From NCBI RefSeq assembly GCF_041242975.1, contig NZ_CP162488.1, positions 3,090,001-3,154,000 on the forward strand: DNA of 64,000 nt, written 5' to 3'. This stretch comes from Xanthomonas sp. DAR 35659. GTDB lineage: Bacteria > Pseudomonadota > Gammaproteobacteria > Xanthomonadales > Xanthomonadaceae. Position 1 is the stretch's first letter. The number at the start of each line of letters is the position of its first letter. The translations under genes and the position numbers were made by a program. Below, piece by piece: positions 37,260-47,740 of this stretch. The notes beneath the pieces were generated by a model. The model did not search any database. It was not told the origin of the DNA and saw nothing but the letters and a program-made list of their open reading frames with translations.

Positions 37260-38723
37260 ATGTCACCCGAAACCGAAAACCGGTCGATGCACGATACGTT
37301 CCTGCTGTTTGGCGCCACCGGCGATCTGGCCCAGCGCTACCTGTTCCCGTCCCTGCTGCGCATGCTCGACGACGGCTTCCTGCCGGAGAACTTCCGCATC
37401 CGCGCGCTGGCGCTGTCGCCGCACGACACCGCCAAGTTCCACGAGATCCTCAAGCCGCGCCTGCAGGCGGCGATGCCGCAGGTCAGCGAGGCGGTGATCC
37501 AGTCGCTGCTGGACCGCACCGACTACCGTTCGGTGGACCTGCGCAACGCCGAGTCGGTGGCCGAGGCGGTGCGCGAGCTGACCTCGCGCCGCTGCGTGAG
37601 CTACCTGGCGATCCCGCCGGGGCTGTACATCAGCACTTGCCAGGGCCTGGCCTTGGGCGGAGCGCTGGCCGCGCCGCACCGGCTGATGCTGGAGAAGCCG
37701 ATCGGCCACGATTCGGAGAGCGCGCGCGAGATCGTGCAGGCCATCGGCGCGCTGATCGACGAGGACCGCGTGTTCCGCCTGGACCATTACCTGGGCAAGG
37801 CCGCGGTGCAGAACCTGATCGCGCTGCGCTTCGGCAACACCCTGCTGGAAGCGGTGTGGAACCGCAACTACATCGAGTCGGTGGAGATCCTGGTCGCCGA
37901 GAGCGAGGGCGTGGACGGGCGCGACGCCTACTACGCCCGCTCCGGCGCGCTGCGCGACATGGTCCAGAGCCACATCCTGCAGCTGCTGTGCCTGGTGGCG
38001 ATGGAACCGCCGGCCTCGCTGGAGGCCGACCGCATCCGCGACGAGAAGGTCAAGGTGCTGCGCGCGCTGCGGCCGCTGAGCGCCGAGCACGCCGCGCGCG
38101 ACAGCGTGCGCGGGCGCTACACCGCCGGCAGCATCAACGGCCAGCCGGCGCAGGCCTACCAGCCGCCGGAAGGCAGCGACGTGGAGACCTTCGTCGGCGT
38201 CACCGCCTACATCGACAACTGGCGCTGGGCCGGGGTGCCGTTCCGGCTGTGCACCGGCAAGCGCCTGGCCGAACGCACCACGCGCATCGTGGTCACGCTC
38301 AAGCCGGTCACCCACTGGCTGTTCGAGCGCCCCGACGCGCGGCACGTGGCGCCGAACCGGCTGACCTTCCAACTGCAGCCGCAGGAGAACATCGAACTGG
38401 GCCTGATGAGCAGCCTGGCCGGCCCGGAATGGGGCGCGCTGGAGCTGCAGCCGCTGGAACTGGAGCTGTCGGTCCCGACCGGCCTGCACCGCCGCATCGC
38501 CTACGAACGGCTGATGCTCGATGCGCTCAACGGCAACCACGCGCTGTTCGTGCGCGACGACGAGGTGCGCGCGGCCTGGGCCTGGATCGACAGCGTCAGC
38601 GATGCCTGGGCGCAGGCGCAACTGCCGCTGCAGCCCTACCCTGCCGGCAGTTGGGGGCCGAAGGACGCCGAACGCTACGTGTCCGCCGACGACGCCAGCG
38701 CCGTGCACCGGGACGCGCCATGA
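37260..38723 (+). CDS. zwf: Glucose-6-phosphate 1-dehydrogenase
   Basis: Oxidises glucose 6-phosphate to 6-phosphogluconolactone, making NADPH. The start ATG 37260 (SPETENRSMHD) has AGGTG upstream; ATG 37287 (HDTFLLFGATG) is an alternative. The nucleotide-binding motif is FGATGDLAQRYLFPSLLRM. The substrate loop reads FRLDHYLGKAAVQNL, where RIDHYLGKE is usual, so Glu is replaced by Ala after GK. EKPIGHDSESA is also conserved. First gene of the Entner-Doudoroff operon; overlaps glk by 4 nt. Confidence 0.96.
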   Translation: MSPETENRSMHDTFLLFGATGDLAQRYLFPSLLRMLDDGFLPENFRIRALALSPHDTAKFHEILKPRLQAAMPQVSEAVIQSLLDRTDYRSVDLRNAESVAEAVRELTSRRCVSYLAIPPGLYISTCQGLALGGALAAPHRLMLEKPIGHDSESAREIVQAIGALIDEDRVFRLDHYLGKAAVQNLIALRFGNTLLEAVWNRNYIESVEILVAESEGVDGRDAYYARSGALRDMVQSHILQLLCLVAMEPPASLEADRIRDEKVKVLRALRPLSAEHAARDSVRGRYTAGSINGQPAQAYQPPEGSDVETFVGVTAYIDNWRWAGVPFRLCTGKRLAERTTRIVVTLKPVTHWLFERPDARHVAPNRLTFQLQPQENIELGLMSSLAGPEWGALELQPLELELSVPTGLHRRIAYERLMLDALNGNHALFVRDDEVRAAWAWIDSVSDAWAQAQLPLQPYPAGSWGPKDAERYVSADDASAVHRDAP

Positions 38724-39723
38724 GCGCGCCGCTGCGCCCGGTGCTGGTCGCCGACATCGGCGGCACCAACGCACGCTTCGCGCTCGCCGACCTCGGCGCG
38801 TCCACGCCGCTGCTCGACGACAGCACGCAGACCTTCGCGGTGGTGGACTTCCCGTCGCTGGGCGACGCGGCCCGCTACTACCTGCAGCAGACCGGGGTGG
38901 AAGCGCGCAGCGGCGTGTTCGCCGTGGCCGGGCGCGTGGACGGCGACGAGGCGCGGATCACCAACCATCCGTGGGTGATCTCGCGCTCGCGCACCCGCGC
39001 CATGCTCGGCTTCGACGACCTGCACCTGATCAACGACTTCGCCGCGCAGGCGATGGCGATCAGCCTGCTGCAGCCGCAGGACGTGGTCCAGGTCGGCGGC
39101 GCCGCGTGGCAGCCGGCGCCGGTCGCGCTGCCGCGCAACTACGCGGTGATCGGCCCGGGCACCGGCCTGGGCGTGGGCGGCCTGCTGATCCGCGGCGGCC
39201 GCTGCTATCCACTGGAGACCGAGGGCGGCCATGTCAGCTTCCCGCCGGGCACGCCGGAGGAAATCCGCATTCTTGAACTGCTGTCGCAGCAGTTCGGTCG
39301 CGTCTCCAACGAACGCCTGATCTGCGGCCCCGGCCTGGTCAACATCCACCGCGCGCTGAGCGAGATCGCCGGCGACGATCCCGGCCCGCTGCAGCCGGAG
39401 GACATCACCGCCCGCGCCGCGCAGGGCGACTACCGCGCGATGCGCACCATCGACGTGTTCTGCGCGGTGTTCGGCGCCATCGCCGGCGATCTGGTGCTGG
39501 TCCAGGGCGCCTGGGACGGCGTGTTCCTGACCGGCGGGCTGGTGCCGAAGATGCTCGATGCGATCCAGCATTCCGGCTTCCGCCAGCGCTTCGAGCACAA
39601 GGGCCGGTTTTCGTCGATCATGGCGCGGGTGCCGTCGCTGGCGGTGGTCCACCCGCGCCCCGGCCTGCTCGGCGCCGCCGCCTACGCGGTGGATGCCGAG
39701 CGCGAATCTCCAGGAGTCGTCGC

Positions 39724-39727
<4 letters not shown>
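38720..39727 (+). CDS. glk: Glucokinase
   Basis: Phosphorylates glucose to glucose 6-phosphate in the cytosol. The 335-residue protein has the N-terminal phosphate motif VADIGGTNARFALAD, the glucose-site LINDFAAQA, IGPGTGLGVGGLLI and the ETEGGHVSFPP motif of bacterial glucokinases. Its ATG overlaps the zwf stop and its stop overlaps the pgl start (ATGA both times), which implies coupled synthesis with the enzymes that use its product. Confidence 0.96.
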
Positions 39728-40443
<716 letters not shown>

Positions 40444-40546
40444 GGCCGGGAGTGGGGAGTCGGGATTGGGGATTCGCAACGGCCGCGCGCTGACGCATTC
40501 CCGCTCTTCCGATTCCCCATTCTCCATTCCCGATTCCCCCTTCATA
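40444..40546. repeat. Inverted heptad-array pair between pgl and edd
   Basis: Left arm GGGAGTGGGGAGTCGGGATT, a spacer of about 35 bp, right arm GATTCCCCATTCTCCATTCC continuing CGATTCCC. Complementary arms could form a hairpin in the operon mRNA. Same family as at 31883-31979. Confidence 0.75.
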
Positions 40547-40559
40547 GCCCCTTCCGCCA

Positions 40560-42476
40560 ATGAGCCTGCATCCGACCCTCCACGCGATCACCGAACGCAT
40601 CCGCGAGCGCAGCGCGCCGTCGCGGCGCGCCTACCTGGCCGGCATCGACGCCGCATTGCGCGACGGCCCGTTCCGCGCCCGCCTGAGCTGCGGCAACCTG
40701 GCGCACGGCTTCGCCGCCTGCGGCCCGACCGACAAGAGCCGGCTGGAAGGCGGGATCACCCCCAACCTGGGCATCGTCACCGCCTATAACGACATGCTCT
40801 CGGCGCACCAGCCGTTCGAACACTATCCGGAGATGATCCGCAGCACCGCGCGCGCGCTCGGCGCCACCGCGCAGGTCGCCGGCGGCGTGCCGGCGATGTG
40901 CGACGGCGTGACCCAGGGCCGCCCGGGCATGGAACTGTCGCTGTTCTCGCGCGACGTGATCGCCCAGGCCACCGCGATCGGCCTCAGCCACGACATGTTC
41001 GACAGCACGATCTACCTGGGCGTGTGCGACAAGATCGTGCCCGGCCTGCTGATCGGCGCGCTGGCCTTCGGCCACCTGCCGGCGGTGTTCGTGCCGGCCG
41101 GGCCGATGACCCCGGGCATCCCCAACAAGCAGAAGGCCGAGGTGCGCGAGCGCTATGCCGCCGGCCAGGCCACGCGCGAGGAACTGCTGGCCGCCGAGTC
41201 GGCCTCCTACCACGCGCCCGGCACCTGCACCTTCTACGGCACCGCCAACTCCAACCAGGTGCTGCTGGAAGCGATGGGCGTGCAACTGCCCGGCGCCTCC
41301 TTCGTCAATCCGGGCACGCCGCTGCGCGATGCGCTGACCCAGGAAGCCACCGAGCGCGCGCTGCGCATCACCGCGCTGGGCAGCGACTTCCGTCCGCTCG
41401 GCCGGCTGATCGACGAACGCGCGATCGTCAACGCCGCGGTCGCGCTGATGGCCACCGGCGGTTCCACCAACCACACCATCCACTGGGTGGCGGTGGCGCG
41501 CGCGGCCGGCATCGTGCTGACCTGGGACGACCTGGACGCGCTGTCGCAGCTGGTGCCGCTGCTGACCCGCGTATATCCCAACGGCGAAGCCGACGTGAAC
41601 CATTTCGCCGCGGCCGGCGGCATCGGCTTCGTGTTCCGCGAACTGATGGACGCCGGGCTGATGCACGACGACCTGCCCACCATCGTGCCCGGCGGCATGC
41701 GCGCCTACGGCGACGAGCCGTGCGTGCAGAACGGCGCGCTGGCCTACGTGCCGAGCCCGGCCAAGAGCGCCGACGAGACCGTGGTGCGCCCGGCCTCCAA
41801 CCCGTTCGAGGCGCAGGGCGGGCTGCGCCTGCTGCGCGGCAACCTCGGCAAGTCGCTGATCAAGCTGTCGGCGGTGAAGCCGCAGTTCCGCACCATCGAG
41901 GCGCCGGCGGTGGTCATCGACGCGCCGCAGGCCCTCAACAAGTTGCATGCCGCCGGCGTGCTGCCGCAGGACTTCGTGGTGGTGCTGCGCTACCAGGGGC
42001 CGCGCGCCAACGGCATGCCGGAACTGCATTCGCTGGCGCCGCTGCTGGGCCTGCTGCAGAACCAGGGCCGGCGCGTGGCGCTGGTCACCGACGGGCGCCT
42101 GTCCGGCGCCTCGGGCAAGTTCCCGGCGGCGATCCACGTGACCCCGGAAGCGGCGCGCGGCGGCCCGATCGCGCGCGTGCGCGAAGGCGACATCGTGCGC
42201 CTGGATGGCGAGGCCGGCACCCTGGAAGTGCTGGTGGAGGCCGCCGAATGGGCGGCGCGCGCGCTGGCGCCGAACACCTCCCCGGCCGCGCACGACATCG
42301 GCCGCAACCTGTTCGCGATCAATCGCCGCGTGGTCGGCCCCGCCGACCAGGGCGCGATGTCGATCTCCTGCGGCCCGCCGGCCGCCGACGGCGACGTGTG
42401 GGACTACGACGCCGAGTACGACCTGGGCCGCAGCGCCGAGGCCGCGGCCGCGCCGCACGAGGAAAAGGACGCATAA
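40560..42476 (+). CDS. edd: 6-phosphogluconate dehydratase
   Basis: Dehydrates 6-phosphogluconate to KDPG, the first specific Entner-Doudoroff step. The 638-residue enzyme of the IlvD/Edd family has the Fe-S ligand regions [19 protein letters not shown] and [15 protein letters not shown], then [15 protein letters not shown] and [20 protein letters not shown]. Length and motifs are normal. The start ATG lies 14 bp after the repeat array. Confidence 0.97.
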   Translation: MSLHPTLHAITERIRERSAPSRRAYLAGIDAALRDGPFRARLSCGNLAHGFAACGPTDKSRLEGGITPNLGIVTAYNDMLSAHQPFEHYPEMIRSTARALGATAQVAGGVPAMCDGVTQGRPGMELSLFSRDVIAQATAIGLSHDMFDSTIYLGVCDKIVPGLLIGALAFGHLPAVFVPAGPMTPGIPNKQKAEVRERYAAGQATREELLAAESASYHAPGTCTFYGTANSNQVLLEAMGVQLPGASFVNPGTPLRDALTQEATERALRITALGSDFRPLGRLIDERAIVNAAVALMATGGSTNHTIHWVAVARAAGIVLTWDDLDALSQLVPLLTRVYPNGEADVNHFAAAGGIGFVFRELMDAGLMHDDLPTIVPGGMRAYGDEPCVQNGALAYVPSPAKSADETVVRPASNPFEAQGGLRLLRGNLGKSLIKLSAVKPQFRTIEAPAVVIDAPQALNKLHAAGVLPQDFVVVLRYQGPRANGMPELHSLAPLLGLLQNQGRRVALVTDGRLSGASGKFPAAIHVTPEAARGGPIARVREGDIVRLDGEAGTLEVLVEAAEWAARALAPNTSPAAHDIGRNLFAINRRVVGPADQGAMSISCGPPAADGDVWDYDAEYDLGRSAEAAAAPHEEKDA

Positions 42477-42574
42477 CCCGACCGCGGCGCGACGGCGCGG
42501 AGTGCGCCCTCGCCTCGCCCCGCGCTGGCCGATTGCGGCCAGCGCCCTGCCATCATCGCGAACCCGAGACCGTC

Positions 42575-43234
42575 ATGACGATTGCCGAACACCAGACCAC
42601 CGCCGAAACCCTGCTGCGCGCCGCCGGCATCCTGCCGGTGGTGACCGTCCACAGCCTGGACGAGGCGCGCCGCGTCTCCGCCGCCCTGCTCGACGGCGGT
42701 CTGCCCGCGATCGAGCTGACCTTGCGCACGCCGGTGGCGATGGAGGCGCTGGCGATGCTCAAGCGCGAACTGCCGGACATCAAGATCGGCGCCGGCACCG
42801 TGCTCACCGAGACCCAGCTGCAGCAGTCCATCGACGCCGGCGCCGACTTCATCGTCACCCCCGGCACGCCGCCGGCGCTGGCCGACGCGCTGGCGCGGGC
42901 GCCGCTGCCGGTGGTGCCGGGCGCCGCCACCCCGACCGAATTGCTGGCGCTGATGGCGCGCGGCTTCCGCGTGTGCAAGCTGTTCCCGGCCACCGCGGTC
43001 GGCGGCCTGGCGATGCTCAAGGGCCTGGCCGGTCCGCTGGCCGACCTCAAGCTGTGCCCCACCGGCGGCATCGGCGAGAGCACCGCCGCCGAGTACCTGG
43101 CGCAGCCGAACGTGGTCTGCATCGGCGGCTCGTGGATGGTGCCCAAGGACTGGCTGGCCAACGGCGAGTGGGACAAGGTGCGCGAGAGCGCGGCGAAGGC
43201 GGCGGCGATTGTGGCGGCGGCGCGGAGCGCCTAG
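42575..43234 (+). CDS. eda: KDPG aldolase
   Basis: Cleaves 2-keto-3-deoxy-6-phosphogluconate to pyruvate and glyceraldehyde 3-phosphate. A 219-residue class I aldolase with E47 in AIELTLRT and the Schiff-base lysine K135 in [19 protein letters not shown] forms the phosphate site. Last gene of the operon, 98 bp after edd, followed by heptad arrays and a strong terminator. Confidence 0.97.
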   Translation: MTIAEHQTTAETLLRAAGILPVVTVHSLDEARRVSAALLDGGLPAIELTLRTPVAMEALAMLKRELPDIKIGAGTVLTETQLQQSIDAGADFIVTPGTPPALADALARAPLPVVPGAATPTELLALMARGFRVCKLFPATAVGGLAMLKGLAGPLADLKLCPTGGIGESTAAEYLAQPNVVCIGGSWMVPKDWLANGEWDKVRESAAKAAAIVAAARSA

Positions 43235-43377
43235 CTGGGAATGGGGAATGGGGAATCGTTAAAGCCAGAACCCCGGCTCTCATAACCCAAAACTCCAGAA
43301 ACAAAAAAGCGCCGGCATGCCGGCGCTTTTTCTTTTGCTGTTGCGATTCCCGATTCCCCATTCCCGATTCCCAGCCT
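43233..43377. repeat. Inverted heptad arrays flanking a terminator
   Basis: Left array GGGAATGGGGAATGGGGAAT at about 43238-43257 and right array GATTCCCGATTCCCCATTCC at about 43345-43364 are complementary, with the bidirectional terminator hairpin between them. They sit between the convergent eda and discoidin-enzyme genes. Confidence 0.75.
43303..43336. terminator. Bidirectional terminator of eda and the discoidin enzyme gene
   Basis: AAAAA then AGCGCCGGCATGCCGGCGCT (43309-43328, a perfect palindrome) then TTTTCTTTT. Works in both directions for convergent genes. Confidence 0.92.
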
Positions 43378-46300
43378 CAACGCACCTCGATCTGCACATC
43401 CGCGGGCAAACTGCGAATCCGCAACTCGCCGCCTTCCCACTGCGCCGCTTCGCCGTTGATCTGGGTGCGGCCCGGTTCGCCCGGGTACGGCCAGGGCAAT
43501 ACCAAGCCGCCCGTGGGCACGCGCAGGCCGTCGGGGATGTGCAGCAGCAGGCGGTTCTTCTGCCGCCGCAGCTGATAGCTGAGCGGTCCCTGCGGGGTGC
43601 GCAACTGCTCGATCGCCACGCCCTTGCCGTCCAGCCACGTCGCCGGCACGCCGGCCGCCAGGACCAGGCTGTCGTCCACGTCTCGCGCGTAGGCGAACAT
43701 GTCCAGCACCGAGCGCACGAAGTCCGAGGCCACCCAGGCGTGCGGCAGGTCGCCGACGAAGAACGGCTTGCGCGGCGTGCGCGAGACCACTTCGGCCCAC
43801 TGGTTCCACGGCTGCGGCGCGCGGTCCTTGAAGAAGAACGCGGTCGCGTCCCAGGCGCGCTCGCGCCAGCCCAGCCGCACGAACGCGGCGACGTTGCGCC
43901 ACTCGTAGGGGGTGTAGTCCTTCCACTCGCGCTTGCCGTCGCGGCGGCTGGCGAACTCGCCCCAGTAACGCTCGAAGGTGTTGTTCAGCAGCTGCGTCGG
44001 CAGCCGTCCCTGCTCGCCGCCGGGGGCCAGCGCGATGGTGGTGGAGGTGGGGTCGAAATCGCCCAGTTCCGCCGAGCCCGGCAGGAAGTCGATGTGGTGC
44101 TGCGCGGTGGCGCTCTGCAGCGAGGCGTACAGGTCCTGGCGGAACTCGTCGCGGGCGGCGGCGAAACGCGCCGCATCGTCGACCCGGCCCAGCTCGGCGG
44201 CGATCGCCACCGCGTCCTTGTAGCCGCGCAGCGCCCAGAAGTTGTCCCAGTACGAATGCATCGGCTTGGCCGAATAGCCTTCGTGGCTGATCGACACCGG
44301 CATCATCCCGTAAAACGCCGGATTGCGCGCCCGGTTCTCCTCGGTGCGCTCGCTGGCGCGCAACTGCTCCATGTACTCGTAGGCGGCCAGCACGTGCGGC
44401 CACATCTGTTCCAGGAACGCGCGATCGCCGCTGTAGCGGTAGTAGTCGGCGACGCCGAAGATCAGCTCGCCATGGCTGTCGTTCTCCGGCACCGGGTCGC
44501 TGCCGCGGTCGTCCACGCAGCACGGCACCATGCCGTTGGCGAACTGGTACGGCGCATACCACTCCAGGTACTCGCGCGCCACGTCGGCGCGGCCCAGGCG
44601 CAGCAGGCCTTCGGAGATCATCGCGCCGTCGCGGATCCAGCTGCGCGAGTACGAGCGCGTGCCCGGCTGCAGGCGCGGCCCGATCCGCGAGATCAGCATG
44701 TGCGCCAGCGCAGTGCGCAGGGTGTCGGCCACGGCCTTGCCCTCGGCCGGCACGTGCAGTTGCACGCGGTCCAGCTTGTCGCGCCACTGCGCGGCGACCT
44801 GCTGCTGGGCGGCTGCCGCGTCGAAGCCGGGCGGCAGCGCCTGCGTGCCGGTCTGCGGGATCAGCAGCGCCACCTCGCGCACTTCGCCCGGGGCCAGCCG
44901 CCCGCGGTACAGCAGCGCGCCGGAGGCCAGGCCATCGGGATCCTGCGCCTGCTGCGGCAGGCCGCTGCTGTCGGGGCCCAGCCGCTCGATGTCGATGCCG
45001 GCGTCGAATGCGGTGGCGTAGCTCGCGTCCGGCTTCTGCACCGCGAACACGCGCGGCTGGCCGTTGACCTGCACCTGGCCGCCGGCGAAGGCCAGCGAGC
45101 GGATCGGACTGACGCCGCCGACGGTGTTGAGGAACTGGCTGGGCGGATTCACCTGGAACGGCCGCACCGCCAGCGCCAGGGTGTAGTCGTGCGGCTGCTT
45201 GCTCGGATTGCTGAGCCGGTAGCGCGCCACCAGTTGCGCCTGCTCCGGGGTGCCCTGGACGAAGGCGGTGACGCGCAGGCCGGCGTTGTCGTGGCGCCAG
45301 TCCACGCTGGGGATCGGCAGGTAATCGTCCTGCAGGCTCTGCGTGGTGGTCACGTCGGCCCAGCTCAGGCGCTTGCCGTCCAGCAGCAGGAACGGCTCGA
45401 TGCTGAAACCGCCCTTGCCCACCTCGATCGCGCCGTCCTCGCCGACCAGGCCCTGCTCGCGGCCGCCGTCCAGGCCGACGATGGTCCAGTACGGCTGCTC
45501 GCCGCTGAACCCGCGCGGGAACCAGCCGTGGGTCGACTCGGCGGCCACCGACTTGATGAAGTCGTTCGGGGTCGCGGCGAAGGCCAGCGGCTGCAGTGCG
45601 ATGTCGGCGATCCCATAGCGGAAACTGGGGCCGTCCTCCAGGTCGATGCGCACGTAGCGCGCCTCGGTCTCGGGCATCGGCAGCCAGTCGGTGCCGCCGT
45701 TGCCGGCGGTGACCCGGCGCAGTTCGCGCCAGCTACGGCCGTCGGCCGAGCCCTGCAGCGTGTAGCGCGAGGCATGCACGCCCGGCGCCCACTGCACCTT
45801 GGCGCCGCCGAATTCGCGCACCTTGCCCAGGTCCAGCATGATGGTCTGGCGCTTGGCGTTGCCGCTGTACCACACCGTCTCCGGCTTGCCGTCGGCGATG
45901 CGCTGCTCCAGCGCCGGCGCGGTGTCGGCGCTGACCTTGGCGGTCAGCGGCGAGGTGTCCTGCGGCGGCAGCGGGGTCAGGGTCAACTGGTCGAAGCACA
46001 CCGAGCCCTTGCCGCCGACCTGGTTGTAGATGGTGAACTCGACCTGCGCGCTGCGCTTGAGTTCCTTGTCCGGACTCGGCCCCCAGGCCTTGTCGATCTG
46101 CCGCTTCTTGTAGCTGACCGTGCTCCATTGCTTGGGGAAGTCGTAGCGCGGGCGGTTGACCCACCACACGTTGTCGCCGCTGGCGTCGGCCAGCTTGAAC
46201 TGCAGGTCGTTGCTCGGCGAATCGCCGCGCAGTTGGAACGAGAGCTGGTAGTTGTCCGGATACTCGATCGGGATCGCGCGGCGGATCCCGGCGTAGCCGG

Positions 46301-46538
46301 AGACGCCGTTGAAGTCGTAGTCCAGGCAGATCGCCTTGGCGCGCCCGCCGCTGGCGGCCTGCACCAGCCGGGTCGAGGCGGTGACCTGGTTGGAGACGAC
46401 GATCTGCCAGTTGTCCAGGTTGTTGAAGCCGTCCAGCGCCACCGGCGCGGTCGGCGGCGCGGCGCTGGCGTGTGCCGCCGCCAGGCCCAGCAAGGCCATC
46501 GCCCACCACCTGCTCGTCGTCGCCGCTGCTTCCGTCAT
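43377..46538 (-). CDS. Exported discoidin-domain (alpha/alpha)6-barrel glycoside-active enzyme
   Basis: A 1053-residue protein with a signal peptide (TEAAATTSRWWAMALLGLAA, cleavage near ASA-AP); ATG 46538 has GGAG 10 nt upstream. An N-terminal carbohydrate-binding-like region (about 30-190) is followed by an F5/8-type discoidin domain (about 200-330, GKVREFGGAKVQWAPGVHAS and RYVRIDLEDG) and a beta-sandwich. The C-terminal (alpha/alpha)6 barrel has SYSRSWIRDGAMISEGLLRL, QFANGMVPCCVDDRGSDPVP and ENDSHGELIFG, like GH15/GH63-type clans. The acidic residues in WIRDG and ENDSHGE are candidate catalytic groups. It follows the transporter operon on the same strand. The substrate is unknown, but the neighbourhood suggests an oligosaccharide. 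Confidence 0.75.
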   Translation of the reverse strand: MTEAAATTSRWWAMALLGLAAAHASAAPPTAPVALDGFNNLDNWQIVVSNQVTASTRLVQAASGGRAKAICLDYDFNGVSGYAGIRRAIPIEYPDNYQLSFQLRGDSPSNDLQFKLADASGDNVWWVNRPRYDFPKQWSTVSYKKRQIDKAWGPSPDKELKRSAQVEFTIYNQVGGKGSVCFDQLTLTPLPPQDTSPLTAKVSADTAPALEQRIADGKPETVWYSGNAKRQTIMLDLGKVREFGGAKVQWAPGVHASRYTLQGSADGRSWRELRRVTAGNGGTDWLPMPETEARYVRIDLEDGPSFRYGIADIALQPLAFAATPNDFIKSVAAESTHGWFPRGFSGEQPYWTIVGLDGGREQGLVGEDGAIEVGKGGFSIEPFLLLDGKRLSWADVTTTQSLQDDYLPIPSVDWRHDNAGLRVTAFVQGTPEQAQLVARYRLSNPSKQPHDYTLALAVRPFQVNPPSQFLNTVGGVSPIRSLAFAGGQVQVNGQPRVFAVQKPDASYATAFDAGIDIERLGPDSSGLPQQAQDPDGLASGALLYRGRLAPGEVREVALLIPQTGTQALPPGFDAAAAQQQVAAQWRDKLDRVQLHVPAEGKAVADTLRTALAHMLISRIGPRLQPGTRSYSRSWIRDGAMISEGLLRLGRADVAREYLEWYAPYQFANGMVPCCVDDRGSDPVPENDSHGELIFGVADYYRYSGDRAFLEQMWPHVLAAYEYMEQLRASERTEENRARNPAFYGMMPVSISHEGYSAKPMHSYWDNFWALRGYKDAVAIAAELGRVDDAARFAAARDEFRQDLYASLQSATAQHHIDFLPGSAELGDFDPTSTTIALAPGGEQGRLPTQLLNNTFERYWGEFASRRDGKREWKDYTPYEWRNVAAFVRLGWRERAWDATAFFFKDRAPQPWNQWAEVVSRTPRKPFFVGDLPHAWVASDFVRSVLDMFAYARDVDDSLVLAAGVPATWLDGKGVAIEQLRTPQGPLSYQLRRQKNRLLLHIPDGLRVPTGGLVLPWPYPGEPGRTQINGEAAQWEGGELRIRSLPADVQIEVR

Positions 46539-46609
46539 AGACCGTGTGCTCCGTTGTGTCGTTGGCGTTGGTTGCAGGAGCGGCGCGTCCGACACTGTGC
46601 CGGGAAAGC

Positions 46610-46637
46610 GTCGCGGCTGAAGCCGCTCCTACAGGGG
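46610..46637. repeat. Intact REP repeat identical to the IS110 target
   Basis: GTCGCGGCTGAAGCCGCTCC then TACAGGGG. All 28 bases equal the sequence rebuilt from the two flanks of the IS110 element, so this is an unoccupied equivalent site. Confidence 0.9.
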
Positions 46638-46723
46638 CATTCCTGTTGGCCTGCTGCTGGGCGCAAGTGGTGCGCGATACTGCGTGTTGCTGCGGCCGTC
46701 CGTGGCACCACATCCCCTCACAT

Positions 46724-46781
46724 GAACGTCCGGCCCGGCCATCCATGGATGGGCGTTCGGCGCAACGCGCGCCAGTGGCGC
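46724..46781. repeat. 58-bp direct repeat, copy 1
   Basis: Starts GAACGTCCGGCCCGGCCATC and ends GCGCCAGTGGCGC. It matches copy 2 at 56 of 58 positions; the two differences fall in the central palindrome (GGATGG here, GGCCGG there). Confidence 0.88.
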
Positions 46782-46831
46782 TCCATGATCGGCAAAACCG
46801 CCGCCATCCATGGCGCAACACTCCTACACCA

Positions 46832-46889
46832 GAACGTCCGGCCCGGCCATCCATGGCCGGGCGTTCGGCGCAACGCGCGCCAGTGGCGC
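46832..46889. repeat. 58-bp direct repeat, copy 2
   Basis: Same start and end as copy 1, 108 bp further on. The centre GCCCGGCCA-TCCA-TGGCCGGGC (46841-46862) is a perfect 9-bp stem. Between the copies, GCCATCCATGGCGCAAC repeats part of the motif. Lies just after the MalG-type stop codon on the minus strand. Confidence 0.88.
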
Positions 46890-46903
46890 GCAAGCGTTGC
46901 GCC

Positions 46904-47740
46904 TCACCCCTTGACGCTGCCCAGCAACAGCCCCTGGATGTAGTAGCGCTGCAAGGCCAGGAACAGCGCCAGCACCGGGATCACCGTGACCACCGCGCCG
47001 GCCATCATCATCTCCACGTCCATGATGTGCTCGCGCGACAGCGCCGCCAGCGCCACCGGCAAGGTGTAGTGCTCCTGGTCGGTCAGCACGATCAACGGCC
47101 ACATGAAGTCGTTCCAGGCAGCCATGAAGGTGAAGATGGTCAGCGTCACCAGCACCGGCTTAAGCATCGGCAGCACGATCTGGAAGAAGATGCGCAGCTC
47201 ACCGGCGCCGTCGATGCGGGCGGCCTCCAGCAGTTCGTCCGGGATCGAGCGCGCGTACTGCCGCACCAGGAAGATGCCGAACACCGTGGCCAGCGCCGGC
47301 ACCACCACCCCGCCGAAGTTGTTGACCAGGTGCAGCTGCTTCATCAGCAGGAACAGCGGCAGCATCGCCACCTGCGCCGGGATCACCAGCGCCGCCAGCA
47401 GGATCTGGAAGATCCGCTCCTTGCCGACGAAGCGCAGCTTGGCGAAGGCGTAGCCGGCCATGGTGTTGACCAGCAGCGAGCCGAAGGTGATCGCGCACGA
47501 CACCAGCAGGCTGTTGGCGAAGTTGCGCGCCATGCCGGTGCGCGAGAACAGCTCGCCGTAGTTGGCCAGGGTCGGGCCGGTGGGCAGCAGCGGCGGCGGG
47601 AAGCGGCTGGCCTGCCCGGCCGGCATGAACGACACCGACACCATCCACAGCAGCGGCGCCAGGCTGATCAGCGCCAACACCAGCAGCCCGCCGTTGACCA
47701 GCACCGCGTTCCAGCGCGAGGCGCCGATTTCGCGGCTCAT
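46904..47740 (-). CDS. CUT1 sugar ABC transporter permease (MalG/LacG type)
   Basis: A 278-residue inner-membrane permease with six helices. The EAA loop EAARIDGAGELRIFFQIVLP (about 190-209) contacts the ATPase. The N-terminal first helix (VLVNGGLLVLALISLAPLLW) and the end QRYYIQGLLLGSVKG (family ending QRxFxxGLxxGAVKG) are classic. It overlaps the upstream permease by 4 nt. No ATPase gene follows; two 58-bp repeats and a REP come next. Confidence 0.94.
   Translation of the reverse strand: MSREIGASRWNAVLVNGGLLVLALISLAPLLWMVSVSFMPAGQASRFPPPLLPTGPTLANYGELFSRTGMARNFANSLLVSCAITFGSLLVNTMAGYAFAKLRFVGKERIFQILLAALVIPAQVAMLPLFLLMKQLHLVNNFGGVVVPALATVFGIFLVRQYARSIPDELLEAARIDGAGELRIFFQIVLPMLKPVLVTLTIFTFMAAWNDFMWPLIVLTDQEHYTLPVALAALSREHIMDVEMMMAGAVVTVIPVLALFLALQRYYIQGLLLGSVKG

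Larger units (their letters stand above)
46539..46903. other. Intercistronic region with a REP copy and two 58-bp repeats
   Basis: 365 bp between the MalG-type gene and the downstream enzyme gene, both minus strand. It holds an intact REP repeat (46610-46637) and a pair of 58-bp direct repeats with internal hairpins. GGAG at the right distance precedes ATG 46538. Confidence 0.6.

Noticed and set aside
46724..46889. Two-unit CRISPR or integron attC site at the 58-bp repeats
   Set aside because: Only two copies, spacing filled by a partial copy, no integrase or cassette gene, and no attC core sites; better described as an intercistronic repeat.
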